Source of the DNA: Gemmatimonadota bacterium
Lineage (GTDB): Bacteria; JAAXHH01
NCBI GenBank assembly: GCA_009837395.1
Contig: VXTP01000043.1
Span: 372,001-436,000 of the forward strand
Length of the DNA: 64,000 nt
Direction of reading: 5' to 3'
Made by a program: the position numbers and the translations under genes. Shown here piece after piece: positions 34,511 to 43,924 of the stretch; the first letter of the stretch is position 1; each line of letters starts with the position of its first letter. A model generated the notes under the pieces. That model was not told the origin of the DNA. It saw nothing but the letters and a program-made list of their open reading frames with translations, and ran no database searches.

Positions 34511-36187
34511 ATGGCAGACGATGGAAAGAGACACAGCAAGACGATCACCGACGGACCCTCCCGGGCACCGGCCCGGGCCATGCTTAAGGCCTCGGGGTTC
34601 ACCGACGCGGACCTGGCCCGGCCGATCATCGGGATCGCCAACACCTGGATCGAAATCGGTCCCTGCACCTACCATCTGCGCGATCTGGCCGAATATGTGA
34701 AAGAGGGCGTCCGGGAGGCCGGAGGCACACCCATGGAATTTAACACGGTCTCCATCTCCGACGGGATCACCATGGGCAGCCAGGGCATGAAGGCTTCGCT
34801 GGTCAGCCGTGAGGTGATCGCCGATTCCATCGAATTGGTCACGATCGGGAACATGTTCGACGGCCTGATCGCCCTGTCCGGCTGCGACAAGACGATCCCG
34901 GGCACGGTCATGGCCCTCGGACGGGTGAACGTACCGTCCCTGATGCTCTACGGTGGATCCATCATGCCGGGCAGTTTCCAGCAGCACGACGTGACCATCC
35001 AGGACGTGTTCGAGGCGGTGGGCGCCCACGCTTCGGGAAGGATGTCCGATCTGGAGCTCAAAGACATGGAAGATCACGCCTGTCCGGGCGCCGGCGCCTG
35101 CGGCGGCCAGTTCACGGCCAATACCATGGCCATCGCCTTCGAGATGTTGGGGATCTCGCCCATCGGCAGCGCGAGCGTTCCCGCCACTCACCCGGACAAG
35201 CCGGAGGTGGGCCGCGAATGCGGACGCCAGGTCATGGAACTGGTGCGCAGGAACCTCTGCCCGCGGGACGTCATGACCCGGAAGGCCTTTGAAAACGCCA
35301 TCGCCGCCGTGCTCACCACCGGGGGGTCCACCAACAGCGTGCTGCACCTTTTGGCCGTCGCCCAGGAATCGGGCGTAGACCTGCAGATCGAGGATTTCGA
35401 CCGGATCAGCGAGAAGACGCCGCTGCTCGCCGACCTGAAACCGGGCGGGCGTTTCGTGGCCAACGACCTGTTCGCCGCGGGTGGCAACCGGCTCGTGGCC
35501 AAGCGCATGCTGGTGGGCGGCATGCTCCACGAGGACGCGATCACCGTTTCGGGCCGGACCATCGCCGAGGAAGCCGCGGAGGCGTCCGAGACGCCGGGCC
35601 AGGTGGTCGTCCGGGATCTCGAAAACCCGCTCAAGCCCACCGGCGGCTACGTGATCCTCAAGGGCAACCTGGCCCCCGAAGGCTGCGTCCTGAAGGTCGC
35701 GGGCCACGAGAAGACCCACCATCGCGGTCCCGCACGGGTCTTCGACTGCGAGGAAGACGCCATGGCGGAAGTGATGAACGGGGGGATACAGCCCAACGAT
35801 GTGGTGGTCATACGCTACGAGGGTCCGAAGGGCGGACCGGGCATGCGGGAGATGCTGGCCGTTACCGGCGCCCTCGTCGGCCGGGGCCTGGGAGAATCGG
35901 TCGCCCTGATGACCGATGGCCGTTTTTCAGGCGCAACCCACGGTTTCATGGTCGGGCACGTCGCGCCCGAAGCCGCGGTGCGCGGTCCCATCGCCGCACT
36001 GCGCGACGGAGATATCGTGGTATTCGACGTGGCCTCCCGCCGCCTTGACGTGGAGTTGTCCGACGAAGTAATCGCCGAACGCCTTTCCGACTGGACCGAG
36101 CGGTCATCCCGTTTCGGCGACGGCGTCATGACCAAGTACGCCCGGCTCGTCTCTTCGGCGGCCACGGGGGCGGTAACGCGAGCTTGA
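34511..36187 (+). CDS. ilvD: Dihydroxy-acid dehydratase
   Basis: The 558-residue enzyme makes 2-oxo acids in valine, isoleucine and pantothenate synthesis. Iron-sulfur ligands are visible as Cys52, Cys125 (SGCDKTIPG) and Cys197 (CPGAGACGGQ), and the C-terminal 'LMTDGRFSGATHGFMVGHVAPEAA' is conserved. The three-cysteine spacing fits the 2Fe-2S form. It stands alone, away from ilvBNC. Some relatives dehydrate sugar acids, but the motif set fits IlvD. Confidence 0.95.
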   Translation: MADDGKRHSKTITDGPSRAPARAMLKASGFTDADLARPIIGIANTWIEIGPCTYHLRDLAEYVKEGVREAGGTPMEFNTVSISDGITMGSQGMKASLVSREVIADSIELVTIGNMFDGLIALSGCDKTIPGTVMALGRVNVPSLMLYGGSIMPGSFQQHDVTIQDVFEAVGAHASGRMSDLELKDMEDHACPGAGACGGQFTANTMAIAFEMLGISPIGSASVPATHPDKPEVGRECGRQVMELVRRNLCPRDVMTRKAFENAIAAVLTTGGSTNSVLHLLAVAQESGVDLQIEDFDRISEKTPLLADLKPGGRFVANDLFAAGGNRLVAKRMLVGGMLHEDAITVSGRTIAEEAAEASETPGQVVVRDLENPLKPTGGYVILKGNLAPEGCVLKVAGHEKTHHRGPARVFDCEEDAMAEVMNGGIQPNDVVVIRYEGPKGGPGMREMLAVTGALVGRGLGESVALMTDGRFSGATHGFMVGHVAPEAAVRGPIAALRDGDIVVFDVASRRLDVELSDEVIAERLSDWTERSSRFGDGVMTKYARLVSSAATGAVTRA

Positions 36188-36229
36188 ACAGGTCACCCGG
36201 GCCTGACCGGATCAGGCGGACCAGGCGGG

Positions 36230-37138
36230 CTACAGGATCCCGCGGCCGAGTGCGGACAGCAGGAGTTCCACGCCCAGTTCGGCCGTGGCGTTTCCCATGT
36301 CGAGTATGGGATTCAGTTCGACCAGATCCAGGGCGCGCAGCAGTCCGCTGTCAGCCACCGTTTCCATGAGCAGGTGGGCTTCCCGGTAACTGAATCCGCC
36401 CTTGACCGGCGTACCCACGCCCGGTGCGATGCCGGGATCGCAGACGTCGAGGTCGAAGGACACGTGCACGCCCGCCGTGCCGTCCCCCGCAAGCTCCAGC
36501 GCCTTTTGGGCTACCCGCGCCATCCCAAGCTGGTCCACGTCTTTCATCGTGTAGACATGGATGCCGGACTCGAGCACCAGGTTGCGCTCGGCGGGGTCGA
36601 GATTGCGTACGCCGACAAGTACGGTGTGCTCCGCTTCGACGGCCGGTCCGGCCGGACCGAAACCCGACAGTTCGGTTGGTTCGCCGCCCAGCAGTGCGGA
36701 CAGCGCCATCCCGTGGACGTTTCCGCTCGCGCTGATGCCGGGCGTATTCATGTCCCCGTGGGCGTCCACCCACAACAGGCCGATGCGTTCGCCGTCGTCC
36801 CGGGCGCGCGTGGCCGTGGCCACCACCGAACCGGCGGCAAGGCTATGATCGCCGCCCAGGACGACGGGCAGCGCGCCGTCGCGATGCACGGCAAGCGCGG
36901 TATCGTAAAGGTTGCGGCAAACTTCCGCGATGTCTTCGATGTACTTCCTGGCGGGATCGCCCGGACTGCAGAGTTCCCGGATGGGCGCGGACAGGTCGCC
37001 CCGGTCCGTCACCGTTCTCCCCAGGGCGGAGACCCGTTCGCCCACGCCGGCGATACGCATGGCGGACGGCCCCATGTCGACGCCGCGGCGTCCAGCGCCG
37101 AGGTCGAGGGGCACTCCGATGATGTGGATGGGGTTCAT
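36230..37138 (-). CDS. rocF: Arginase
   Basis: The 302-residue ureohydrolase has binuclear manganese ligands His98 (GGDHS), Asp125, His127 and Asp129 (DAHGDMNT), and Asp229/Asp231 (SFDLDVCDP). The 'GNVHGMALSALLG' loop is characteristic of arginase rather than agmatinase. It converts arginine to ornithine and urea. No urease or ornithine aminotransferase is adjacent. A weak ribosome site precedes the ATG. It is convergent with ilvD and 63 bp from the cupin gene on the same strand. Confidence 0.92.
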   Translation of the reverse strand: MNPIHIIGVPLDLGAGRRGVDMGPSAMRIAGVGERVSALGRTVTDRGDLSAPIRELCSPGDPARKYIEDIAEVCRNLYDTALAVHRDGALPVVLGGDHSLAAGSVVATATRARDDGERIGLLWVDAHGDMNTPGISASGNVHGMALSALLGGEPTELSGFGPAGPAVEAEHTVLVGVRNLDPAERNLVLESGIHVYTMKDVDQLGMARVAQKALELAGDGTAGVHVSFDLDVCDPGIAPGVGTPVKGGFSYREAHLLMETVADSGLLRALDLVELNPILDMGNATAELGVELLLSALGRGIL

Positions 37139-37201
37139 CGTTCGTATTTTCTCGCCCGTTGTTCAAAATCGAACGGGTAATGATCGGACTACGGCCGGAT
37201 T

Positions 37202-37630
37202 CTAGTCCCGCACGGGCAGCTCGCCCGGCGGTGCGATGCGGCATCCGGGCAGGGTGCGGAGAAAGGCCTCGGGACCGGGCGGACAGTAGATGGCGATGAT
37301 GCGCATGGGTTCCCATCCCGTGTTGATCGTTTCGTGGAACATGTCAGCGGGAATGTGGCACATCATGCCGGGCCCGACCTTCCGGCGTATTTCCTGCCCG
37401 TCTTCTTCCACCATCTGCTCGCCTTCCCCTGAAATGTAGTAGAGGATCTCCTCCACGCCGGGGTGGTTGTGCCGTTCATGGCCCTTGCCCGGCTCGAGCA
37501 CGACCAGCCCCATGGTGAAGCGTTCGGTCTCGGTTACCCGGGGCTCGCTGAACCACTTGATGTTGCCCCAGTCGAACATCATGGTTTCCACGTCGTCCGG
37601 CTCTACAAATCGAAGGCCCGGTTCTGGCAT
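37202..37630 (-). CDS. Cupin-domain protein
   Basis: The 142-residue single-domain cupin has motif 1 'GHERHNHPGVEEILYYISGEGE' (His-His-Glu) and motif 2 'GPGMMCHIPADMFHETINTG' with the second His, so a metal site is expected. Such proteins are isomerases, dioxygenases or sensors. The ATG at 37630 has AGGGAGG 5 nt upstream. It lies between the PEP-hydrolase-type gene (74 bp upstream) and arginase on the same strand. Substrate unknown. Confidence 0.82.
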   Translation of the reverse strand: MPEPGLRFVEPDDVETMMFDWGNIKWFSEPRVTETERFTMGLVVLEPGKGHERHNHPGVEEILYYISGEGEQMVEEDGQEIRRKVGPGMMCHIPADMFHETINTGWEPMRIIAIYCPPGPEAFLRTLPGCRIAPPGELPVRD

Positions 37631-37704
37631 GGCTGCCTCCCTGGGTTGGCGCTCGGTGTCTTGCCGCAATGAGCGCGTCGAACCTTGTTTTCATCCGTAT
37701 CGGT

Positions 37705-38532
37705 TTAAATAGCGAGTCCCTTGAAGTGACGGACCTGTTCCGTCAGCGCCCGTTCCACGGGAAGGCGCTCGATGCTCGACGCCCCGAAGAAGCCGACGAC
37801 TCCGGTCGTGTTATTCAGCACGTATTCGGCGTCATCGGGTTCGGCGATCGGCCCGCCGTGGCACAGCACCAGGATATCGTCTCTCACGCCGACGGCCGCG
37901 TCCCGGATGGCCTGGACCTTGTCGGCGGCCTCTTCGAGCGTCATGGCCGTCTGCGCGCCGATCGTTCCGCTGGTGGTCAGGCCCATGTGAGGTACGAGCA
38001 CGTCCGCGCCGGCTTCAGCCATCTTCACCGCCTCCTCCTCGTCGAAAACGTAGGGACAGGTGAGGAGTCCGGCCTGGTGGGCCTCGGCGATCATTTCAAC
38101 CTCAAGGTCGTATCCCATGTTCGTCTCTTCCAGGTTCTGGCGGAACAGCCCGTCGATGAGGCCGACCGTGGGGAAATTCTGAACCCCCGAGAAGCCCTGG
38201 TCCTTGAGTTGTCGGACGAAGACGCTCATGATGCGGAAGGGATCCGTACCGCAGACCCCCGCCAGCACGGGCGTGTCCTCCACGACGGTCAGTACCTCTT
38301 GGCCCATCTCCACCACCACCTGGTTGGCATCGCCGTAGGGCATCATGCCCGACAGCGAACCGCGCCCGCCCATGCGATAGCGACCTGAGTTGTAGATGAT
38401 GATGATGTCGGCGCCTCCGGCCTCCGCGCACTTGGCGGAAAGCCCTGTGCCGGCGCCCGTGCCGATGATCGGCTTGCCTTTGGATACCTGCGCCCGCAAC
38501 CGCCGCAGGCATTCGTCATAGGGTATGGCCAT
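37705..38532 (-). CDS. PEP-hydrolase-family TIM-barrel protein
   Basis: The 275-residue protein matches the phosphoenolpyruvate hydrolase-like family: '[35 protein letters not shown]' near the N-terminus, '[11 protein letters not shown]', '[13 protein letters not shown]', and '[11 protein letters not shown]'. In fungi and some bacteria this domain is fused to a Tm-1-like domain; here it stands alone. It probably acts on a small phosphorylated or carboxylated compound; the activity is unproven. CGGAG lies 6 nt before the ATG. It is divergent from the gene at 38812 across a 279-bp gap. Confidence 0.82.
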   Translation of the reverse strand: MAIPYDECLRRLRAQVSKGKPIIGTGAGTGLSAKCAEAGGADIIIIYNSGRYRMGGRGSLSGMMPYGDANQVVVEMGQEVLTVVEDTPVLAGVCGTDPFRIMSVFVRQLKDQGFSGVQNFPTVGLIDGLFRQNLEETNMGYDLEVEMIAEAHQAGLLTCPYVFDEEEAVKMAEAGADVLVPHMGLTTSGTIGAQTAMTLEEAADKVQAIRDAAVGVRDDILVLCHGGPIAEPDDAEYVLNNTTGVVGFFGASSIERLPVERALTEQVRHFKGLAI

Positions 38533-38741
38533 GGTTTGCTCCGGGATGGTACTAAAGTGATGTGGGGTGAGGTTGGCGTTAAGCGTGATGGGTCGTCTTG
38601 CGACATGAGAAAGGCAAAAGATCGTGATTCCGCGAGTTTGTGTCCGAAAACTGCCGACTCAGCGGTATGATTCGAGTATAGGAATCCGTCCAACCAGCGT
38701 CAACGAAATTGGCGTGCCGGAGCCAGGGATGGGCAATATGA

Positions 38742-38770
38742 TTGAATCGGCCCTTTCCGTGGTGTATTTT
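38742..38770 (+). promoter_or_regulatory. Candidate promoter for the alpha/alpha-barrel gene
   Basis: TTGAAT (38742-38747), a 17-bp spacer and TATTTT (38765-38770) lie 41 nt before the ATG at 38812. Each box matches four of six positions, so support is moderate. Confidence 0.4.
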
Positions 38771-38811
38771 TCCGAAGTGCGTGATCCGCAACATCCCCAT
38801 GGAGCTGTTTC

Positions 38812-41208
38812 ATGATCGCCACCGAAAACATACGCATCATGCCGGACCGGCACGGCGAAGCCCAAATCTTACGCTTCGATGCCCGGGACCCGAAGACCGG
38901 CTGGCGCACCGTACTGTCTCACCGGGCCGCAAACAAGCACCGGCCCTGGGAGAAAGACGAAGGGTTGTCGATAGAAGACCTGGAAGTCGTGCCTTCAAAT
39001 GACGGATCCGACGCGGTCTTCACGGAAATCGCCGACCAGGGGACGAATACGTTGCTCATCCGTCGCGGAGAGATCGGCGAACACGAGCTCGAAGAACGGA
39101 TATCCGTTGAAGCAGACAACCGGCTCCGCGTCGAGGTAAACGATCGCCTCACCCGTTCGGGCGTGCTCCTCGCACGTCTCATGAACCACTATTACTTCAT
39201 GCCCGACGACCGGGCCATGGGTTACGCCCTGCCCCTGGATTTCGCGTGGATTCCCGGTTTGCACGACCATGAAAACCATGTGGCGGGAGAGTGGTTCTTC
39301 CGGTCGCCCTGCGTCATCGTTTCGGCCCACGGGCTGTATGCCGTCATCGTACCGGACCTGGACCTGATGCAGGAGCAGCTGGACTTGCACCACGCCCTTG
39401 ACCTGCGCGCCTGGCATCACGCCGGGAGTGGAGAGACCTATGGACTTCCGCGCATTTCCTATGGCATATGCAGATGGAAACCGGACGGCCACGTGCTGAC
39501 CGCCCGTGATGAGCCCGCGCCTGTCAGCGGGATTGAGATCGCCTATGCCTTCGATCTGATGATCGGCGCCTCACGGGGTCCCGAATCGATCGTGGCCGAG
39601 GTGACGGAGTTGCTCTGGGACAAATACGGGACCCGTTATCTGAAGGACATCCGGCCCCAGGTCATGCCCTTCGAGGAATACGGAAGGCAGTACACGTACC
39701 GGCATGAACTCAATCTATGGGCAAAGCCTGTATCCATTGGCAGCCAAAAGGGCTACGGCATCGAAAACACCTGGCGCAGGGGCGTCAACTACCATGCCTG
39801 GGAAAACGACTTCCAGGCGGGTTTCGGACTGATGCACTACGGACGGAAATGGGGCGATGAAGATCTCCTTTCCATCGCCGAGGGCATGATCCATCTGCGG
39901 TTGTCTTCCCCGCGACTTAATGGGGCCTTTCCCTGTATATACAATGTAGATTCAGCGTCCTGGGAAGGCGCCATGTACTGGACCTCCTGGCCGGCAGACC
40001 CTGCCGACGGTTACGACCTGCAGTCCATGGGGGTTACGGCCTGGTGGATGCTCTACTGGTACGAACAGTACCCCGATCTCCGAAGGGGGCCGGACCTGCT
40101 CAACTGGATCATCGATTTCTGCCGGTTCCTGGTCGACGCCCAGCTTCCGTCCGGCGCCATCCCCACCTATTTCGACCGTCAGCTCAACCCGTCGCCCCAA
40201 CTGAAAGAAGACGCTCCCACGGCCATCGGCGGCGCGGTGCTGGCGAAGACTGCCCGCATCGTCGGGGATCCCGAAATGGAACGGGCCGCCGTGCGGGCCG
40301 GCGAGTTCATGCTCCGGGAAATCTTCCCGCGGATGAAGTTCCAGGATTTCGAACTCTTCTATTCCTGCGCGCCGAGACCCCTTTACTGGGTCGACCCGCT
40401 CAACGGGATCCCGCCGGTCAATACACTGGCTATTCAGTGGGCAGCGGACCACTTTCTGGCCCTTTACCAGCTGACGGAAGAGGGTCAGTGGCTGCGACAG
40501 GGCGAGTACTGCCTGGGCTTGCTGTCCCTGTTTCAGCAGGTTTGGGCGCCGAACCGGTTCGGCAAGGCCTATCTATTTGGCGGTTTCGGCGTGATGAACT
40601 GCGACGGGGAATGGAACGACGGGCGGCAATCCCGTTTGGTACCGACCTACGCCGACTACTACCTGGCCACGGGCAAGATCGAATACCTCGAACGGGCCGT
40701 GGCCGCGTCCCGTGCCGCCTTTGCCGCCATGGACATGAAGGAGAACCACGCCAACGGCATCAACGACTACCGCGTCACCATGGCGGAACAGGTACAGGTG
40801 CAGCCGGGAATCGGGTTGTCCCCCGAAAGCCTCATGCACGGCGATCCCTGGGTGCATTCCGGCGAAGGCGGTGGCTGGACGGGCTTCAACTGGGGACCGG
40901 GCGGCGGGCTCACTGCGACCGCTTACCTGGAACGGCATTACGGCGGCGTGTGGGTGGACGGTTCATCCAGGAAAGCGGTTGCCATAGACGGTGTCACCGC
41001 GGAAGTGACGGGATGGTCGGACAATGCCATAGAACTGTCCGTTGCCAACGCGCTGGGAGACCTCGCTATGCCATACTCGGCTCGGCGAGAAATCCCGCTG
41101 AAATTCGGCCATCTGGTCGAAGACGCATACCGCATCGTGGTGAATGAACAGCATCTGGGAGATATTCCACGTGAGACGCTGGAGATGGGACTGAAAATCG
41201 AAGTATGA
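38812..41208 (+). CDS. Large predicted (alpha/alpha)6-barrel carbohydrate-active protein of unknown family
   Basis: The 798-residue cytoplasmic protein (no signal peptide) has a beta-rich N-terminal part (about 1-270) followed by a long alpha-helical part with periodic Trp/Tyr-rich helices: 'ENTWRRGVNYHAWENDFQAGFGLMHYGRKW', 'LLNWIIDFCRFLVDAQLPSGAIPTYF', 'ADHFLALYQLTEEGQWLRQGEYCL', 'YLERAVAASRAAFAAM'. This layout resembles six-hairpin glycosidases and uronyl hydrolase-like enzymes. A short C-terminal beta domain follows. Probable acid residues occur in 'WENDF' and 'GDPWVHSGEGGG', but I cannot assign a family or substrate. GGAG lies 7 nt before the ATG. A PhyH gene follows after 28 nt. Confidence 0.7.
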   Translation: MIATENIRIMPDRHGEAQILRFDARDPKTGWRTVLSHRAANKHRPWEKDEGLSIEDLEVVPSNDGSDAVFTEIADQGTNTLLIRRGEIGEHELEERISVEADNRLRVEVNDRLTRSGVLLARLMNHYYFMPDDRAMGYALPLDFAWIPGLHDHENHVAGEWFFRSPCVIVSAHGLYAVIVPDLDLMQEQLDLHHALDLRAWHHAGSGETYGLPRISYGICRWKPDGHVLTARDEPAPVSGIEIAYAFDLMIGASRGPESIVAEVTELLWDKYGTRYLKDIRPQVMPFEEYGRQYTYRHELNLWAKPVSIGSQKGYGIENTWRRGVNYHAWENDFQAGFGLMHYGRKWGDEDLLSIAEGMIHLRLSSPRLNGAFPCIYNVDSASWEGAMYWTSWPADPADGYDLQSMGVTAWWMLYWYEQYPDLRRGPDLLNWIIDFCRFLVDAQLPSGAIPTYFDRQLNPSPQLKEDAPTAIGGAVLAKTARIVGDPEMERAAVRAGEFMLREIFPRMKFQDFELFYSCAPRPLYWVDPLNGIPPVNTLAIQWAADHFLALYQLTEEGQWLRQGEYCLGLLSLFQQVWAPNRFGKAYLFGGFGVMNCDGEWNDGRQSRLVPTYADYYLATGKIEYLERAVAASRAAFAAMDMKENHANGINDYRVTMAEQVQVQPGIGLSPESLMHGDPWVHSGEGGGWTGFNWGPGGGLTATAYLERHYGGVWVDGSSRKAVAIDGVTAEVTGWSDNAIELSVANALGDLAMPYSARREIPLKFGHLVEDAYRIVVNEQHLGDIPRETLEMGLKIEV

Positions 41209-41236
41209 CGTAGCCATTTCGAAGAAAGGAACGTCC

Positions 41237-42079
41237 TTGAAACTGTCGTCGTCGCAGCTCGAAGCGTATCAACGGGAGGGGTACGTGATTGTGGACTGTC
41301 CTTTTCCGAAGACCCGTACGCAGGACTGCCAGAGTGCCGTGGAAAAGGTCGCCATCGATCCTGAGTCGGTCACCGCGGATACCCGACGGAATCATTATCG
41401 GCTGGCTCCGCAGATTCCCGGCTCCTACTGGTGCGCGCTCGACCATGCCCTGCCTTACCTGAAGATCATGCTCCATCCGGAAATCCTCGAAATGGCCAGG
41501 CAACTCTCCGGCGACGACGATGTCTATCTCCGCAACGGCGGCATCAATGAACTGGCGCCCGACCACTCATTCTGGTGGCACCGCGACAGTGAAATGGTTT
41601 ACACCGAGTTCATGCACTACTTCTCGAGCGCATCGGTCGAGCAGGGCTGTCTCCGGGTCATTCCCGGCAGTCACATCGGGTCCGCCGACCGGTTCAAGGA
41701 GGAAGCGGAACGACGGCGGCGGGAGCAGGGATATCCCGAAGAATACTGGGTCGATGGCATTGCGGACGTGGAATTGCCTGGAGAGGTCCCGCTCGAGGTG
41801 AGGCCGGATCAACTCATCGTACGTGATTCAAGGATCTTTCACGCGACCGGGCTTAATACCTCCAGGGACGGCAGGTCGATGAGCCACTGGTTGTTTCGCG
41901 ACGGAGCGAGTAACGACCACCGGTTCCGTTTCGAGGATGTACTTACCGATGAACTGATCGAGGCGCTTTCACCTGCGCAGCGGGACGCGCTCTGGCTGTG
42001 CCGAGATTTCGAGATCGCCGAGGGTTACCGGGAAGAACGGGAACGAGAGGATGGGAAGGTGGCTTGGGGGGTGGTGTGA
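41237..42079 (+). CDS. Phytanoyl-CoA dioxygenase (PhyH) family Fe(II)/2-oxoglutarate oxygenase
   Basis: The 280-residue protein has the iron facial triad His115-x-Asp117 (WWHRDSEM) and distal His202 (IFHATG), with 'GCLRVIPGSHIGS' between as in PhyH proteins. It should hydroxylate a small organic substrate using 2-oxoglutarate. The start appears to be TTG at 41237 with AAGGA 6 nt upstream; no ATG is available before the conserved region. It lies 28 nt after the alpha/alpha-barrel gene and is probably co-transcribed with it. Confidence 0.85.
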   Translation: MKLSSSQLEAYQREGYVIVDCPFPKTRTQDCQSAVEKVAIDPESVTADTRRNHYRLAPQIPGSYWCALDHALPYLKIMLHPEILEMARQLSGDDDVYLRNGGINELAPDHSFWWHRDSEMVYTEFMHYFSSASVEQGCLRVIPGSHIGSADRFKEEAERRRREQGYPEEYWVDGIADVELPGEVPLEVRPDQLIVRDSRIFHATGLNTSRDGRSMSHWLFRDGASNDHRFRFEDVLTDELIEALSPAQRDALWLCRDFEIAEGYREEREREDGKVAWGVV

Positions 42080-42142
42080 GCTGGTTCCGGGAATCCGGCT
42101 TAGAATGCGTCTTCGCTCGACATTTGTAAGCGGTTGGCTGGG

Positions 42143-43009
42143 TCAAAACGCGTAACGCAACGACGCTCTGAGTCCCTGTCCTCTGAGCATCGCCCAGGTT
42201 TCGGCGAGGTCTAACTCCAGCGGTTCGCGGCTGCCGTCCTTCCAGACGACCTGGCCGGTGGCTCTTCCGGTCTCTACGATTCCCCAATTCACGTATCGCC
42301 ATGCAAGATCGAGCGAGATCCTGTCCGAAAGAGACGTAGCCACTCCGGCTGCCAGCATTGCGGAGAAATCGACCCGCCGGCCGTCCGGAACGATGGTCTG
42401 CGTCCTGGGAAACGTCATTAGGAATTCGCTGATATCGACATAATGCAGTCCGGCGCCGGCACCCGCGAACACACTAAAGGGACCGTGCGCTATGAAATCC
42501 ATATACGCGGCTACCGTGCCGGAAGCGGACTGCAGGTCCGCCGATACGGTCTGTAGTGTATCGGTCTGAAGGAAGTTGGCGGTCCCTTCAAAGGCGAAAC
42601 TCGGACGGTAGGAAATGGACGTTTCCAGGCGCAGGCCCGGTGTCACGAAGTAGCCAAGGCCGACCTCGACACCACCCGCCATGCCGAAATCACCCCGCGT
42701 ACCTCTAGCGATGCCGTCGCCCCCCGTTCCACACCCGTAGAGCGCTGCGGGAGACGTACTCAGACAGTTCCTGTCCCCGAACCTGGTTGTCGAGGGCAGA
42801 TCGAGGCTCGCACCGACCCGAAGGTAGAAAGTGGGTTGGCTGGTGGCGGATTCGGTCGTCTCAGTTGCAGTTTCAGTCTGGTGCACATGGTCTCTACTTG
42901 AGATTGCGGTCCCTTGGGCGTCTACCGGTTCGATATCCATGGTGGCCAATGCCATAACCAGGATAGAGACCGTCCTGATCCTGATGACTTTACGATGGTC
43001 GCCTGTCAT
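42143..43009 (-). CDS. Outer-membrane beta-barrel protein
   Basis: The 288-residue protein has a signal peptide ('TVSILVMALATMDIEPVDA' then QG). The mature part alternates polar and aromatic residues in strands such as 'YLRVGASLDLPSTTRFGD', 'GGVEVGLGYFVTPGLRLETSISYRPSF', 'VFAGAGAGLHYVDI', 'DLAWRYVNWGIVETG' and ends in 'LRASLRYAF', the terminal Phe of barrel-assembled proteins. It resembles OmpW/opacity-type 8-strand barrels with a Cys pair in a loop. This indicates a diderm cell. Function unknown. Confidence 0.8.
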   Translation of the reverse strand: MTGDHRKVIRIRTVSILVMALATMDIEPVDAQGTAISSRDHVHQTETATETTESATSQPTFYLRVGASLDLPSTTRFGDRNCLSTSPAALYGCGTGGDGIARGTRGDFGMAGGVEVGLGYFVTPGLRLETSISYRPSFAFEGTANFLQTDTLQTVSADLQSASGTVAAYMDFIAHGPFSVFAGAGAGLHYVDISEFLMTFPRTQTIVPDGRRVDFSAMLAAGVATSLSDRISLDLAWRYVNWGIVETGRATGQVVWKDGSREPLELDLAETWAMLRGQGLRASLRYAF

Positions 43010-43185
43010 GTTCCTCTCGCTCTTTCATAATCATTTCATCAATTTGGTGTGAAATGAGTAGGGATATCCTGCGTGAATCACACCGCATGTCCCGAATGGT
43101 CTCCAGCACGTGTTCGATACTGATCTTGCACACATGATCGAACGAGGAGGCCGGACTGCATGAACGATCAAGAGGGTAGTAAGGG

Positions 43186-43494
43186 CTAGTCAAGATCATT
43201 AAATGCTGTGGGCAATGCACGGATAGCCGTACCGACTCTCCTATGGGCTGCTGCAAGGTCAAACTGTGACTGCAGGTTAATCCAGAACAGCGGATCCACG
43301 CCGAACCAGTGACCGAAGCGCAAGGCCGTGTCCGCTGTAATCGACCGCTTGCCTGAGATAATCTGGCTGATCCTGTTTGGCGGAACGTCAATCTGACGTG
43401 CGAATTCCGATGGCACAACGCCCAATTCTTCGAGCTCGTCCTGAAGAATCTCGCCGGGATGAATGGTACGCTGGAGCATGATTTTATCCTCCAT
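43186..43494 (-). CDS. higA: HigA-type antitoxin
   Basis: The 102-residue XRE-type helix-turn-helix protein of the HigA/VapA subfamily has 'HPGEILQDELEELGVVPSEFARQIDVPPNRISQIISGKRSIT', then 'TALRFGHWFGVDPLFWINLQSQFDL', the standard HigA tail. It should neutralise the adjacent HigB and repress the operon. It begins 6 nt after higB (toxin first, typical of higBA). An internal ATG at 43479 with GGAGG 8 nt upstream is an equally good start. Confidence 0.92.
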   Translation of the reverse strand: MEDKIMLQRTIHPGEILQDELEELGVVPSEFARQIDVPPNRISQIISGKRSITADTALRFGHWFGVDPLFWINLQSQFDLAAAHRRVGTAIRALPTAFNDLD

Positions 43495-43500
43495 GTTGCC

Positions 43501-43785
43501 TTAATGATAGTCTACAATTTCTACGTCTAACGGTCCCGGACTGTCACTGGGCCATCTGAAGCAGATTCGCCATTGGTTGTTTATTCGAATTGAATACTGC
43601 CCACTTCTTTTTCCACGGAGAGATTCCAAACGGTTGCTGGTCAGTGCTTTCAAGGTATTAAGCGATGGGGCAGCATTCAGAATCGAAAGTCTTTTTGCAG
43701 CCTGTTTTTCAAATCCCTGAAACGAAGCAATGAATTCGCCGCTGGCGAATCGCTCGGTCCTGCGATCCTTGTATCCAAGAATCAT
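43501..43785 (-). CDS. higB: HigB-type toxin (RelE/ParE fold)
   Basis: The 94-residue protein has the HigB pattern: 'GYKDRRTERFASGE', 'AAKRLSILNAAPSLNTLKALTSNRLESLRGKRSGQYSIRINNQWRICFRW' and terminal 'DVEIVDYH'. These toxins cleave mRNA on the ribosome. The basic and aromatic residues used for RNA binding look intact. The start at 43785 matches the family; the longer frame to 43824 crosses a putative operator. Upstream of the antitoxin, as in other higBA loci. Confidence 0.92.
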   Translation of the reverse strand: MILGYKDRRTERFASGEFIASFQGFEKQAAKRLSILNAAPSLNTLKALTSNRLESLRGKRSGQYSIRINNQWRICFRWPSDSPGPLDVEIVDYH

Positions 43786-43808
43786 AGCTGATACCAAATT
43801 ACATGAGA

Positions 43809-43823
43809 TGACGATGTACGTCA
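43809..43823 (-). promoter_or_regulatory. Candidate HigA operator (inverted repeat)
   Basis: TGACG-ATGTA-CGTCA is a perfect 5-bp-arm inverted repeat lying 23 bp upstream of the higB start, next to a doubled TTGACG that could serve as a -35 element. Position fits autorepression by HigA; the motif is short, so it is tentative. Confidence 0.4.
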
Positions 43824-43924
43824 ATCGTCAATTCATGGAAGCAGAGAACTAATTAACGACTCGAATCTACAATAAGTCCATAAAGGAGTCGATACAGGAG
43901 TTTGTTAGTAACCTACTTCAGAAT

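Noticed and set aside
36188-36229. Terminator between ilvD and arginase
   Set aside because: A CCTGA/TCAGG hairpin exists but no T-tract follows on either strand.
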